A stretch of 64,000 nucleotides of DNA from Nocardiopsis sp. N85 (GTDB taxonomy: Bacteria; Actinomycetota; Actinomycetes; Streptosporangiales; Streptosporangiaceae). Location of the stretch: positions 124,001-188,000 of the forward strand of contig NZ_JARBUT010000006.1 of assembly GCF_028882275.1 (NCBI RefSeq), written 5' to 3'. The notes beneath the pieces are model-generated. The model searched no databases and was not told the DNA's origin. It saw only the letters and a list, made by a program, of their open reading frames with translations. Below, piece by piece: positions 48,301-51,752 of this stretch. Position 1 is the first letter of the stretch. Each line of letters opens with the position of its first letter. Both the position numbers and the translations under genes were made by a program.

Positions 48301-48373
48301 CGGGGAGGAGACCTCCGGCCCGGAGGTCGGACCGCCCCCCAGGCCGACACCCGGGCCGAACACGGACGACTAG
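27368..48373 (+). CDS. Giant 7,001-residue WXG/CpnT-type modular protein with ART-like domain
   Basis: One uninterrupted frame. Residues 1-240 form a WXG100/CpnT-type helical domain with hydrophobic stretches (about 111-179). Then come Pro-rich repeats of 12-13 residues (245-296), a second helical/Gly-rich part (to 495) and a long disordered region with an Asp/Ser-rich patch (812-855). A 130-residue unit occurs twice (about 951-1078, 1157-1288), followed by Ala-rich coiled coil (1340-1815). A roughly 1,900-residue module occurs twice (1831-3774 and 5074-6921), rich in Ser/Thr amphipathic strands. Between them lie an ADP-ribosyltransferase-like domain (about 3911-4174) and duplicated coiled coils (4192-5058). 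I saw no cysteine. The ATG has GAGGAAAGGGG upstream. I infer type VII export and a toxin or surface role; the large modules match no family I know. Confidence 0.85.
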   Translation: MLFDPQKMGDSAHDFVKVMLGIDLPRASAPAMRAASEVYDVLDQRLHELSDVMDTTRNRIRRNFGGAASDHYDRSLAAFTSGEKDYIGNAAGTSRMLSAELRKAAANVDYMVAMVWVQVAQLIAEITWAIATAKFTFGASLKWIPVFKAIRSLAIRRLIAWFLVTVPSHQIVSQVFASFGALIQRVQIANGDRDGFDHDLLRDAHVGAVIEGLVSAGMSGGVGAFVNSGFANAFIRNIDDLRGMPDPPPPPLRNGAPDPAPPPPLREGVPDPVPPPPVREGGPDPVPPPHTLNGDLADLFTRHRDEMLVPFHPNSPTGARSWDNAVERNAFRAEMAGVFQRAFAERLGVDQARRLGDDYADTLIRSWGDPDLGSRLSRTIGDRLPPPLREHLSDVPQNLAGSLHESARGFWPYLRGLGLGAGTGAAEGVLGEGLGGVAGGQGFTVTPWSATSGATMNTAHQLTTDSALAGIDALSGPGGTLLPPDLPPPPEPERPTRAEEDPAQGGAPVAGPATGNGGGRPTPAGGPVIAEITVVPPVGGDEPARGDGDGSHGGGDEAPANGADAHRTGGSPVPNAGDQDTPAARRPRDHDPDGDGGADARGPNPPERTAGTPEAPAARHDPGGADHTDAHRSGDAPAPLAGDRHDPVAGTSRDRAPVPSHEEGTEGSPPLPAAVTPPAGADRAAPPQGTAPPGRPSGEAGGQSRPGPQETPRSRPEPPPVGEAGPERNGSLSPVTVESPAPAGGRETAAPATESTSVPGDPAPAGTGRSGTDAPPAPPTAVPSTANRNGSAPPYSFDASLNPVVGVPGLRDADDDNASLGDTESDTSSLFDEAASDTSSPDTAWSDTEDAPPAGAAPGHPAVKDPKESEGVADTPGTVPGSGPLAFPVTESGPAGRAPSVSAPSDGPAPATVRTDPQTPPSGEGAPGTARPETDGGEAAPVGGPADARAERAADLVAQARRHLGDGDVAQARAVSADIQDLLSPRPDDGAPQNPSVRRARTLALGLVFTLSDPADRRAPADRDAFSADRAEDAATLLGGVERNLRDRHDAARARLWLPGGSLTTQYVRDTLPAAPPTGAPENGGAPVPSTGDAPPAAATTTPDTTGGTPVPTQSAGTDTRPAPPAAGPGRTADGASDTPGKAGTDPTASGTDPSADARAASVLSRLPELTRALADNDIPGARALGAEFWRLLRPAGGPAPENRSVREARTLAQALVYVVSDPSDRRVPLSGGAIPPERVRDAEVLARGIGRHLRDRHDPVRARLWLPGGRLTTDYVRYAMQDPADRGPSPYGAPVTATTVNMALVDGEGSTSTPVRTEDPGSRATDGGTEPPPSPLSPAEAAIVAERARATAENALGLARGAADRVSAAARTATDGTTATSDAVAAAEQAVRAREEAARAAGAARDAARLAVEAGRGTASALDRAGQEVRGTAPGTDAHRAAADAEAAVRTRHEETVRLRDEAERHARDAEAVLRDAAATADDALTAVSRRVAGDAEQYAARAGRAADGAAHALRVTREAADRATRATREVVDAADTATAVTAAEQALQARDAASTGAESARLAANQAQAFAQRASDSVALAERITRVATPGTDAHRAAADNGTAARDHREQADRHRDEAETRVGEATTARHASTTATVDALAAAVDRAAFDSAGTRMAADEAYRRSGIAENRRARVEEAVRAAAQADAARPRRLQDVQDAARRLTDAVRETREAADAAGRARTTAEASADPGRVAGTTAALDSLVRVATELRNSEVETHPDTARLTADLMRTNWVMGGARRLVGDTGNALADARRYARNTEDSADRAEALLPGDLPSPSRLHEKTDTRYDLEYLVTSRLSGPDRLFTRAAHQAVADIVRDRITDPPADLTRLVDTALSDVAHEHGMLVFFAPGGREITVTDPGTDTGTDGADAPRSWTVRVALASEDPGGYRHLDVEHRESGAPLESREEERSHSTTTGGTSSYDPRRILAARFTGSPLLLGDVSGSAAGPWVTVGGSFSRGQRAASQGGTTEAASKIEYTTFAKPEFYANDLRVWAEVTAGPEGAGAADDGGSDTGGAPPPAVGFPIGSSVVRDGMVFTLAGEVQGRPDEMPRHIDLAPGAGEGTGPGRRPRNLGPVGGLPIAVHSVTPNTPVGSGPAHTDLGSWVADYLVSDTYRLNREVSSENAAVQWMKDVTGPGTGQDIAQWKHEIREVLNNDSFQEYLPHLDRGPVTVSVSHPRLGEVMMEFSATPRDYRIKDHSPLIDDATFKESIKDETSLTQSRNTSFTLTGGTGFGLVAELPSGGTLRVNAPHVEATWWRSLSSESHNTSGSGEHRSLGRYVSSTEKFAAYQATHDLSVHVQGEAAPHRFTVTGVELLPGETAGRLDRAARNEEAADGGGDAGRRPPFPHLESDNPVHFRGSHFLGLEWSGPAPRDAGEGEPAVDRDADDTGDDGGSETSRAPAPPVTSDDRRGVLERYLDDVLAGIAREHPGLVIPELARDRDTYAHRPGREGSSYFERSFREHWGFRRSYDTAYKNTMLVRDTIQGIRGTDALERLARPGEGLPLRLRESATVDPTLMAKLKEFFRPDTVTVRLHAQFGRLSHDGTSTAETGLRVRGTASASTESATGSAFTLAVSAGSGMVRSAEGDARGFARLLGGFMASVGYNRVNHFDAAYGLEHKSDARLFFPEGSDRWNGEVTLGARLHDYDADEQAYGTDQGTELLDRPVKATYSLITATTVGDNLASPEPAPDRADEEQAALSPEEAREMLDPRPGRRDPAEEDTAETGDGTGTTREETAPETGTTPPEETGATSEAEGESPAAPETDNTRVLLDHGAIIEHVNPLLQETGDTGPGPGRGLLRRTLDAFSRPRRFWSDGGRMKLSAFLDGVGGATLLSNLMSPTAVASDPASFSESGRRRRIEVPGTWLSPNDMRATGVTRVTVGEITDLRQTRAQVTVQSETASTASAAVTRIGGFFARFTGFAGGTTNTIEEGGADSGVDRSSADGIVPMAGPSHNRSLFRRGETTDSGVSSASGLLLLPRSAAVYAFTAAGTIAQAWEFKKHRGLNFPNWWTHRYTGWKTRVDDLVSGYITARDAEQAGIITDAVTHGDDGTPAPATQPNPTPPPHARVRPGFDSAGRQALPVDPARAVDTLETHLRTHGLTLSRGGKERLLVTLSEQLGTATDALPPIPVNVVSTDRNAHFSKPARVLVDLTRTAPRVDYVTSAAATVETHSWQAENSHQDSRESSSTTGWNFAPWQTSGKNGGSDPPPDSSLFLTSPFAGADRTQNESQGRSSSSETTHTIVMESSGPYVKVSQDASLTLTIEVDGDGLVPTAGIRQGGKSPYLEYKPPIRETVTVDGGRIRTFHLGSSLDFTPPAAPAAALDAVPAPPAATPRAGDTLADAVTTATGELTPPPAALRDAIIMPTAVHGPDLRDTALRTVAASLGWRPPATPAFGPTPTAEQLGELREHHRKATDDARRHIADHLELDARYTPIDNSLNPVSLKGLLSHNLGRPSGTDILRIGRTRWRAAATPDFTGARIITARPDARLVHKEAEGQGVSHSRSQGGGTNTTTAFRPTGHDTVDAGNSDRNAFLTGSGDGTARTITGESPTGDDLATGEPSDMERQRLGTAYLVEFDTTWTIGARTDEKAFFGGTTPRQFTSHHTNRTSAWISQSDAIALGVLTPEQAAAADAPITAEYNASKAMGDAEAAYTEERAKLPALVKAYLDAHTAHAAAATPANRTALDAARTAYEAQDAVYRTTLGTYNDAIAAWTTAANATRTHLDGMTPPGAPPAPAPRTTSSAPLGDQLRPVFGLGPRETSATTDGGGTTTEPGSRAPAPVPAVEASGSGTTSGPVVFALTDITGEVRDPDEDAAGMSGAQLDSLARGLGLTDTDDTAASGSGTIRRLPTGADADRYGDLLHDPGYNPNAFDAQPTATQDAVAAYTRSAWLNRIARMSPLNEATVQAELDRIRDESRSHPGWQVYEIGGGRWPDLARLEEAAEQGGLSPEQEGVVRRVLDSRYPQAALDDLYERSGRAGRIAESLALRGETAHFPDSSEVLALIRRLDRATGQPFPEGFEAVHGMYQHQHLLGEGSTDARSLAGTTHVEQGYFSVSLGTVPSASGGSPIDLMRLTVPESARGLWVGDRSEHPGEREVILTRGTRYRINTVEPWGRGYLFHAEILPPAHDADGPAAQAPTGAGEALDRIDRALAADDTATALAEVRGAAERVAADLASVLRDVGGPGRSAAIDRLERLRDAAERLADRASAMADTAPEAVTVTVALVADLAATAQGAAARSAAEAAAARDAVPEPPEVDPEDPDRITDAARERDTAITRVTDAAAARDDAERAARIAYEAADTAARTARTAEDGGGPRVGEARAAAEAADARRRAAITAAEDAADRHDSLTRSVNIAANIAVGIALDDVAAARGDAAETTAALDRARSLADLTAPGSAARAKLNMRMTMMGLSAPGSDGPVVFAVTDTAGEVRDPDGDGSGMSGADLDSLARGLGLTDADDTAALVEVREAAERLSAEAVGLAATLRNAGGPDRTAAIDRLEQLRDEVERLADRATAMAGTSPEAVGTAVGLAADLAAAAQHAAARGATDARTARDAVPEPPAPPPTDLDGITDAARERDSAVARVTDAAAARDDAERAARIAYEAADTAARTARTAEDRARAEQARTAAKASDAERRVAVTAAQDAAGRQEALAHAVDTAAAAGVGTALDAAATAHGNARDAAAAVEHGRDEAVTAAVDATDARNRVGEALASGDRDAAVTEAVRALREADTARDARDEMVRQAGIADRESDAARAALDRARSIADLTSPGSEARTALDARTRTAPLSDTADASGPSAQDRTRADAAVRTARAASREALSLPLDSVRLHGREARESAELAVNDADALVTDTERQREEAAAAARTTRAALDRTRVAGDRAGARAARDEAATAADRAQDLARGARAALTDARAALTASSDLYDSAIDAARADADAVRRIAALAPGSTAAAETAYRTHTAVHTAEARMEADVDRLERAEEGLHQAEEAVRRIEELAAQARRAADDAREQAEHPRVYPGTVRRDGSADTYDLDYLVRSRIIGPDRLYTERVPEVVGHLITAQAPDMPAALHANVAARIDHIAREHGMAVFFSPEGVDVTVTDGTGDDARTWTVRVALESAEPDGYRHLALPHREAGAPLESREEERSHSAKTSGTSTHDPRRGISGRFTASPLLLGDVTGAFAAGPWLTAGGGYAGGRRGASFGGSEQVGSDLEYTTFSPPEVYLGDLRVRVRVTENADGEPDTGAAPGGTPPADPGDGFQSGVVENGVALVLAGEVKARPDGTPDRIDLRADRPGGDGAHARTPNRPVGALPISVTSVTPRGDGAGRHSELGSWLAEYLVSRDYAPHRTAMDSLVMRLMRKSTEARIREWQAEIRAFFDNDSVQEYLPFLGSAPMTVSVTHPVLGEVMLRLSSTPDRYTAKAHTPLMDDATLKHTVETSTALGVSRNSGFTATVGGGFGVLIPLSTGGSIRLNMPHLEYTYWRSLSSQAESGSEAGHNRSLARYVSDTETFTAFDSESTLSVQVQGETTAHEFDARAVEILPGEGSAALQRAVSGEEAHDGADAGRTPPLPHLRGTRVTDFSGTHHDTLTRVPRPEGGETAAPSGEAPAGADPRDASAADDRGVLEEITDRVLAGIAREHPGLVIPELARDQRTYARRPGRENAPYFERSFREHWGLRRDYRTAYQNTIDVANTVRDAMHNSNRDRLASSEGLTVVLRETASIDPSLMVKNPEFLRPDVLTLSLKADFSGLSHQGTTTAETGLRTGGDSTLAAESGRGASHTLTLSAGSGLMRSAESDARGAARLLGGLMASLGLSRLNHGEAAHGVSHGSNQRFIFPGGSDRWGGTVDFTARLHTQEPSLSGRPDGGVDLLGEPVRARYSLITPKDTAQVPLRGGEAKPAGDLPFTAQDARALIDPRPEDLAVPDPVDADGRRARAVIENGATIERVSLAVPGGDATRSSGGVLRRAFEAFTDQRPVSDGRRGKLRGFLDTVGGRHFFTDFLSPVSLATDPATFSPSGHRGRVDLGGTWRSPNDMRATGATSVQPERIVDVHAVKAQLAVAGDTTSTASAGELKLTSATLGATGFAGGTSNTIEEGGAASGADRSTADGIVPMAGPSHNWNFFRRGEITDSGVSSTSGLFLLSKAATVYTFRMAGTISQAWEFKKHRGLNLPQWWSHKYAGWKTRVDDLVSGYITARDAEQAGIITDAVTHGDDGTPAPATQPNPTPPPHARVRPGFDGAGQQRRPADPTAAIRELEVRLREQGLKLTRGGRERLLAHLTRRLGSAPGALPPVPVTVVRAAGTSRFLHRSQPARVLVELNRTNPRVDYVTSAVATVETHSWQTESAQAESRGSGHTSGAAFTPWQPSGANGGTGPSPDSHFVYASPAAGATAHRSTTETDSSAEEETHTVVMESSGPYARVTHDTSLTLTLETGGRPPVRAQADSGAVQTFHLGSSLDFTPPAAPAAPLDTVPAPPTATPRAGDTLAGAVTTATEALGDPALAPRIRDAVIMPTAVHGPDPRDTAVRTVAASLGWKPPATPDFGESPTAEQLDRLGEHHRTTTGDARRHIAEQLKLDPRYTPIDNTLNPVALKGLFSRAVGQSAGVDILRIGRTRWRVAATPDFTGARVLTARPDARLVHKEAEGQSVSHSRSQGGATSATAGFRPTGHHTVDADDNDRTAFLTGSGDAAARTITRSSPTANGLVTGEPSDMERQRLGTAYLVEFDTTWTIGARSENTTPFGPTVQQFTADHTNKTSAWISQSDAIALGIITPEQATAADAPITAEHQAAKTMADAEAAYTEARAELPALVDAYLDAHAAHAADPTPANRTALDDARAAYETRNTAYRTALTAYDDAVTAWTSATNATAAHLAGLTRSDAPPSPPPGPATGAPLSDRMERELGARPATASLLDTFHSALNTQPAPVGRGPATGEETSGPEVGPPPRPTPGPNTDD
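32858..38689 (+). repeat. Large internal module, copy A
   Basis: Residues 1831-3774 of the giant protein. It starts YDLEYLV and ends with an Ala-rich helical hairpin (AYLDAHTAHAA). Conserved landmarks shared with copy B are ESREEERSHS, REHPGLVIPELARDR, SYFERSFREHWG, RSAEGDARGFARLLGG, EFKKHRGLN and MERQRLGTAYLVEFDTTWTI. Several strand-Gly-strand patterns rich in Ser/Thr recur and could be amphipathic hairpins. Confidence 0.8.
36554..36724 (+). repeat. 171-bp exact repeat, copy in module A
   Basis: Identical, base for base as far as I can read, to 46049-46219. It codes for WKTRVDDLVSGYITARDAEQ and on to the Pro-rich TQPNPTPPPHARVRPGFD. Flanking sequence is clearly less similar. Confidence 0.85.
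39100..39890 (+). other. ADP-ribosyltransferase-like domain (coding region within the giant gene)
   Basis: Residues about 3911-4174 follow the ADP-ribosyl exotoxin pattern. HVEQGYFSVSL (Ser4102-x-Ser4104) takes the place of the STS strand, LMRLTVPESARGLWVGD follows, and SEHPGEREVILTRGTRYRI carries Glu4142-x-Glu4144, the ExE motif of arginine-type enzymes. The expected first-strand Arg (YRG) is replaced at AVHGMY by His4071. It may therefore be inactive or use another residue. The lead-in DPGYNPNAFDAQPTATQDAV is echoed after the gene's stop codon. Confidence 0.6.
40352..40446 (+). repeat. 95-bp near-exact repeat in duplicated coiled coil, copy 1
   Basis: Matches 41271-41365 with one visible mismatch (CGG versus CGC codon). 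It encodes AAARDDAERAARIAYEAADT. It lies in a larger tandem duplication, about 39940-40750 and 40900-41880, each with a VFAxTDxxGEVRDPD block nearby. Confidence 0.75.
41271..41365 (+). repeat. 95-bp near-exact repeat in duplicated coiled coil, copy 2
   Basis: Second copy of 40352-40446, 919 bp downstream in the same frame. Confidence 0.75.
42587..48127 (+). repeat. Large internal module, copy B
   Basis: Residues 5074-6921 of the giant protein, colinear with copy A from YDLDYLV to AYLDAHAAHAA. It is about 100 residues shorter, mainly because an acidic Thr/Glu-rich insert (near residues 2745-2815 of copy A) is missing. Parts are nearly identical to copy A, others much diverged. Confidence 0.8.
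46049..46219 (+). repeat. 171-bp exact repeat, copy in module B
   Basis: Second copy of the exact repeat at 36554-36724, in the same orientation and frame, 9,495 bp downstream. Confidence 0.85.
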
Positions 48374-48835
48374 ATCACCGTGTTCCTGATGGAGCCGGCG
48401 GACCCGGCCGAGGAGGACGGACACCTCCCCGAACCCGGGTGGACGCGCGAGCAGGAGGACGGGATGGCCGACCTCCTGGGGCTGGAGGACCCGGCCGCCC
48501 GCGCCGCGGAACTCGATGACCCGGGCACCGACCCGCACACCTTCGACGCGCTGCCCCGGGACCAGCGCGAGGCCGTCGTCGCACAGGCGGCCACCGGCTG
48601 GCTCTCGTCCCTCACCTGGATCCCCTCGCTGGACACCGCCGCCGGCGCCGGTGCCACGGCCGCCGAGGTCCCCCCGGAGACCGTCGCGGAGGATCCCGCC
48701 GGCCCCCCGGAGGCCGGGACGCGGGCCGCGGGCGACCGGCTGGATCCGGGCCCGTGCCGGGACGCCACCCGCCGCCGGGCGGCAGGGGACCACGACCCCG
48801 ACGACCAGGTCTTCACCGAGTACCGGCAACCGCGG
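48374..48835 (+). pseudogene. In-frame continuation after the giant gene's TAG (ART-unit lead-in)
   Basis: Directly after the TAG at 48371-48373 the same frame stays open: ITVFLMEPADPAEEDG, then DPGTDPHTFDALPRDQREAV and TGWLSSLTWIPSLD. This parallels the block between module A and the ART domain (VVFALTDITGEVRDPDED; DPGYNPNAFDAQPTATQDAV; SAWLNRI). A GTG at 48380 and an ATG at 48389 could start a separate small acidic protein, but no ribosome site is seen. I read it as the start of another repeat unit cut off by a stop, decaying before the hairpin at 48836. Readthrough or a small partner protein are alternatives. Confidence 0.6.
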
Positions 48836-48886
48836 GTGGGGCCGCCTCGCCCTGTCAGGACGCACGGGCCGACAGGGTGGCCCCAC
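48836..48886. terminator. Two-part stem-loop between giant gene and methyltransferase
   Basis: GTGGGGCC (48836-48843) pairs with GGCCCCAC (48879-48886), and inside it CCCTGTC (48850-48856) pairs with GACAGGG (48871-48877). It lies between convergent transcripts. Confidence 0.7.
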
Positions 48887-48956
48887 ACGTGGTCGACCGC
48901 CTCGGACGCGCCCGGACGGAGAGACCTCGCACGGAGCGCACGAGGCCGTGCCGGAG

Positions 48957-49751
48957 TCAGGGCTTGCGAGCGACGCCCCCGTACTGGGCGACCTCCTGGA
49001 CCGTGCCCACCTGGGCCTCCTCGGGCCGCCAGAACGGTACGGAGACCACGCCGGGCTCCAGCAGTTCCAGACCGTCGAAGAAGGCGCTGATCTGCTCCGG
49101 GGTGCGCAGGTGGATGGGCTGGGCCGCGTTCTCGTTCCAGGCCTTGGCCGCCTCCACGATCTGCGGGCTGGTGTCGGTGCTGTCGCACAGGGCGAGGAAA
49201 CTGCCCGAGGGCAGGGCGTCCACGTAGGCGCGGGCCACGGCGTAGGTCCGCTCGTCGGCGGGGAAGTGGCCGAGCGTGCCCATGATGATCAGGCCGATCG
49301 GCCGGGTGAAGTCCAGGTGCTCGCGAGCCTGGGCCAGCAGTGTCTCCGGGTCCGTCAGGTCGGCGTCGATGTAGTCGGTGGTGCCCTCCTCGGTGCTGGT
49401 CAGCAGGGCTCGGGCGTGCGCGAGCACCAGGGGGTCGTTGTCGACGTAGACGATCTTGGACTCGGGGGCGATCGTCTGGGCGACCTCGTGCGTGTTGTTC
49501 GCGGTGGGCAGGCCGGTGCCGATGTCCAGGAACTGCCGGATGCCCTCCTCCCGGGCCAGGTGGGTGACCGAGCGGACGATGAACCGGCGGTCCGCGCGCA
49601 TGAGCTCGACGATCTCGGGGAAGGCCTGTTCGACCTGCTCTCCCAGGGCGCGGTCGACCGGGTAGTGGTCCTTGCCGCCCAACCAGTAGTTCATCACTCG
49701 TGCGGAGTGGGGGACGGTCGTGTCCAGGGGGGTGTACGGGGTGTTCGTCAT
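48957..49751 (-). CDS. SAM-dependent methyltransferase, DUF574 family
   Basis: A 264-residue protein of the actinobacterial DUF574 (Methyltransf_19) family. The start PHSARVMNYWLGGKDHYPVD is the family signature, FLDIGTGLPTANNTHEVAQ the SAM-binding loop, and YVDNDPLVLAHARALL the acidic second strand. Many paralogues occur in each Streptomyces-type genome; substrates are mostly unknown, and some act in secondary metabolism or regulation. The ATG at 49751 is the first start in frame. It stands alone between the giant gene terminator and a long upstream gap. Confidence 0.9.
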   Translation of the reverse strand: MTNTPYTPLDTTVPHSARVMNYWLGGKDHYPVDRALGEQVEQAFPEIVELMRADRRFIVRSVTHLAREEGIRQFLDIGTGLPTANNTHEVAQTIAPESKIVYVDNDPLVLAHARALLTSTEEGTTDYIDADLTDPETLLAQAREHLDFTRPIGLIIMGTLGHFPADERTYAVARAYVDALPSGSFLALCDSTDTSPQIVEAAKAWNENAAQPIHLRTPEQISAFFDGLELLEPGVVSVPFWRPEEAQVGTVQEVAQYGGVARKP

Positions 49752-50028
49752 GAACGCCTTCCGGCTCGGCCGATGATCGAGGGATCATCGGTCATTCTCC
49801 TCGCTCACGGACCCTTCTCGCAAACAAGAATCCCCTGTACACAAGGGTTTTCGCGGGCATCGACGACCCTCCCGCCCACCGACCGGGGGGACCGCGGAGA
49901 GTGCTCGGGGCCGCACGGGAGGAACCTACCGACCCCACACCGGGTTTCGCACGCGCGTATCAACCGGACACGGCCGACGATCACGGGGTTCCGCCCCCTC
50001 CGGGCACCCTCGTCCTGGCCCCCTACCA

Positions 50029-50290
50029 TGACCCTCGTGGCCACCGTTCGCACTCTGTTCTCCCCTCTCCGCCGCGCGGCCCGGTCCCCGACGTCCTGCC
50101 CCGGCGTGCCATCCTCGCGACCCTGGTGATCGGCGCGCTCATCTTCCCGGGCATCATCGCCCGACACCTCGTACCGTTCCCGTGGGAACCGCTGCCCGAC
50201 CGATCCCGTGCTCTGCTGGGCCTCCCGCCCACAGGGCCGCAGCCGTCACACTCGTCGGACTTCCGTCCCTTCCGCGACCGGGACGACACT
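50029..50290 (+). pseudogene. Possible frameshifted small membrane protein remnant
   Basis: An ATG-started MTLVATVRTLFSPLRRAAR is followed in another frame by RRAILATLVIGALIFPGII and ARHLVPFPW, as if one base was lost near 50095. I do not recognise a family. The remainder of the gap 49752-50421 shows nothing but an A+T-richer stretch at 49815-49850 that probably holds the methyltransferase promoter. Confidence 0.25.
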
Positions 50291-50421
50291 GGAGGGTCCG
50301 GCCCACCGGGCTCGGGTGGCGGATCCCGGGAGCCCTGGCGGCGTCCCGGGCCGCCGCGACCGCCCGGCGGTGCGGCGCGGGTCCGGGCGGCCTCGGCCGT
50401 GCGACCACTCGTACGGCGCGA

Positions 50422-51558
50422 TCACGAGGCCAGAGCGCGAAGTGCGGCGACGGACTTGCGCAGGCCGTACGCGACAACGGTCGAACGCCCGTCGGGTCGG
50501 TCCCAGGTGAGCAGGGCCCGCCCGGTCCCCGGATCACCGTCCCGTGTCGTCGGTTCGCCGGTGACCGGCAGGGGACCCACGACCTTGATCGCGAGACCGG
50601 CGACCTCGGTCCAGAAGAAGTCGTCGGTGGGCGGTCCCGCGGGCGGGTGGCCGAGCACCGAGGCCGCGGCCACCCTGCCCTGCGCGACGGCGTTGGACCA
50701 GAAGGGGGCGCGCCGCGGAGGGCCGGATCCCTCGTTCGTACGGAGGTACGTGACGTCACCGGCCGCGAAGACACCGGGCACGCCGGTGGAACAGGCGTGG
50801 TCGATCCCGACCCCGAGCCCGTCGGCCAGGCCCGATCCGGCGAGCCACCCGGTGCACGGTGATTCGCCGGCGCAGGTGACCACCAGATCGGCGGTGAGCA
50901 CGGTCCCGTCCGGGAGCCGAACACCGCTGACGGGGTCGCCGGCCAACGTCGCGAGTCCCCGGGCGTGATGGAACCGGATTCCCCGTTCCCGCGCCCGTGC
51001 CGTGATCGCGGCGGACAGGTAGTCCCCGAGGACCCGTTCCAGTGGCCGATCGACGTCCACGACGGTGACCGGGACACCGCGCGCGGCGCACGCACCGGCC
51101 ACCTCCATGCCGAGGAATCCGGCGCCCAGCACGATCGCGGACCGGGCGTCGGCCATGCGCGCCCGCAACCTCCGGGCGTCGTCCAGGGTCCGGAGGACGA
51201 GTTCGCCCCGCTGGCCGGGCACGGCGATCCGTCGCGCCTCGGCCCCGGTCGCGATGATCAACGCGTCGTAGGCGAACGATCCGTCCACGGCGGTCACCAC
51301 ACGACGGTCGACGTCCACTCCGGTCGCGGTCGTCCGGACCACGTCGACCCCGAGGTCGTCGAGACGCAGGCCCAGGGTCTCGTCCGCCGTCGGGTCCTTG
51401 AGGACCGTCTTGGACAACGGCGGCCGGGAGTACGGACCGTGCCGCTCGGCGCCGATGATGGTGATCGCCCCGCCGTACCCCAGGGTGCGGAGTTCCCGAG
51501 CGGCCGTCGTGCCGGCGAGTGATTCACCGACGATGAGCACCGACTCCGGCGTGGTCAC
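50422..51558 (-). CDS. Ferredoxin reductase (FAD/NAD-dependent)
   Basis: A 378-residue reductase of the putidaredoxin-reductase type that passes electrons from NAD(P)H to a ferredoxin. The FAD loop is VLIVGESLAGTTAARELR (the first Gly triplet is altered: GES in place of GGG), the NAD loop is AIVLGAGFLGMEVAGACA, and VPGVFAAGDVTYLR is the second FAD motif. The PYSRPPLSK segment is also typical. Its ATG overlaps the ferredoxin stop (ATGA). With the ferredoxin and P450 it forms a complete three-component monooxygenase operon. Confidence 0.92.
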   Translation of the reverse strand: MTTPESVLIVGESLAGTTAARELRTLGYGGAITIIGAERHGPYSRPPLSKTVLKDPTADETLGLRLDDLGVDVVRTTATGVDVDRRVVTAVDGSFAYDALIIATGAEARRIAVPGQRGELVLRTLDDARRLRARMADARSAIVLGAGFLGMEVAGACAARGVPVTVVDVDRPLERVLGDYLSAAITARARERGIRFHHARGLATLAGDPVSGVRLPDGTVLTADLVVTCAGESPCTGWLAGSGLADGLGVGIDHACSTGVPGVFAAGDVTYLRTNEGSGPPRRAPFWSNAVAQGRVAAASVLGHPPAGPPTDDFFWTEVAGLAIKVVGPLPVTGEPTTRDGDPGTGRALLTWDRPDGRSTVVAYGLRKSVAALRALAS

Positions 51559-51752
51559 GGGATCGCCCGCAGGACGGCCACGGGGCAGGAGTTCACGGCC
51601 GCCTGTGCGACGGAGGCGTGTTCACCCGGCACCTCGGCCCCTTCGAAGTGGTAGCGGAGTTCGGCGTCGTCGTCCAGGCTGAACACGTCCGGAGCCCGCT
51701 CCGCGCACAGGCCGTGGCCTTCACAACGGTCGTAGTCGACGGAGATCTTCAC
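51555..51752 (-). CDS. Single-cluster [3Fe-4S]-type ferredoxin
   Basis: A 65-residue ferredoxin with Cys10, Cys16 (RCEGHGLC) and Cys56 followed by Pro (NSCPV), the three-cysteine pattern of P450-linked 3Fe-4S ferredoxins. The GTG at 51752 overlaps the P450 stop and has GAGAGGG upstream; the frame's upstream extension lies inside the P450 gene. It carries electrons from the reductase to the P450. Confidence 0.92.
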   Translation of the reverse strand: MKISVDYDRCEGHGLCAERAPDVFSLDDDAELRYHFEGAEVPGEHASVAQAAVNSCPVAVLRAIP

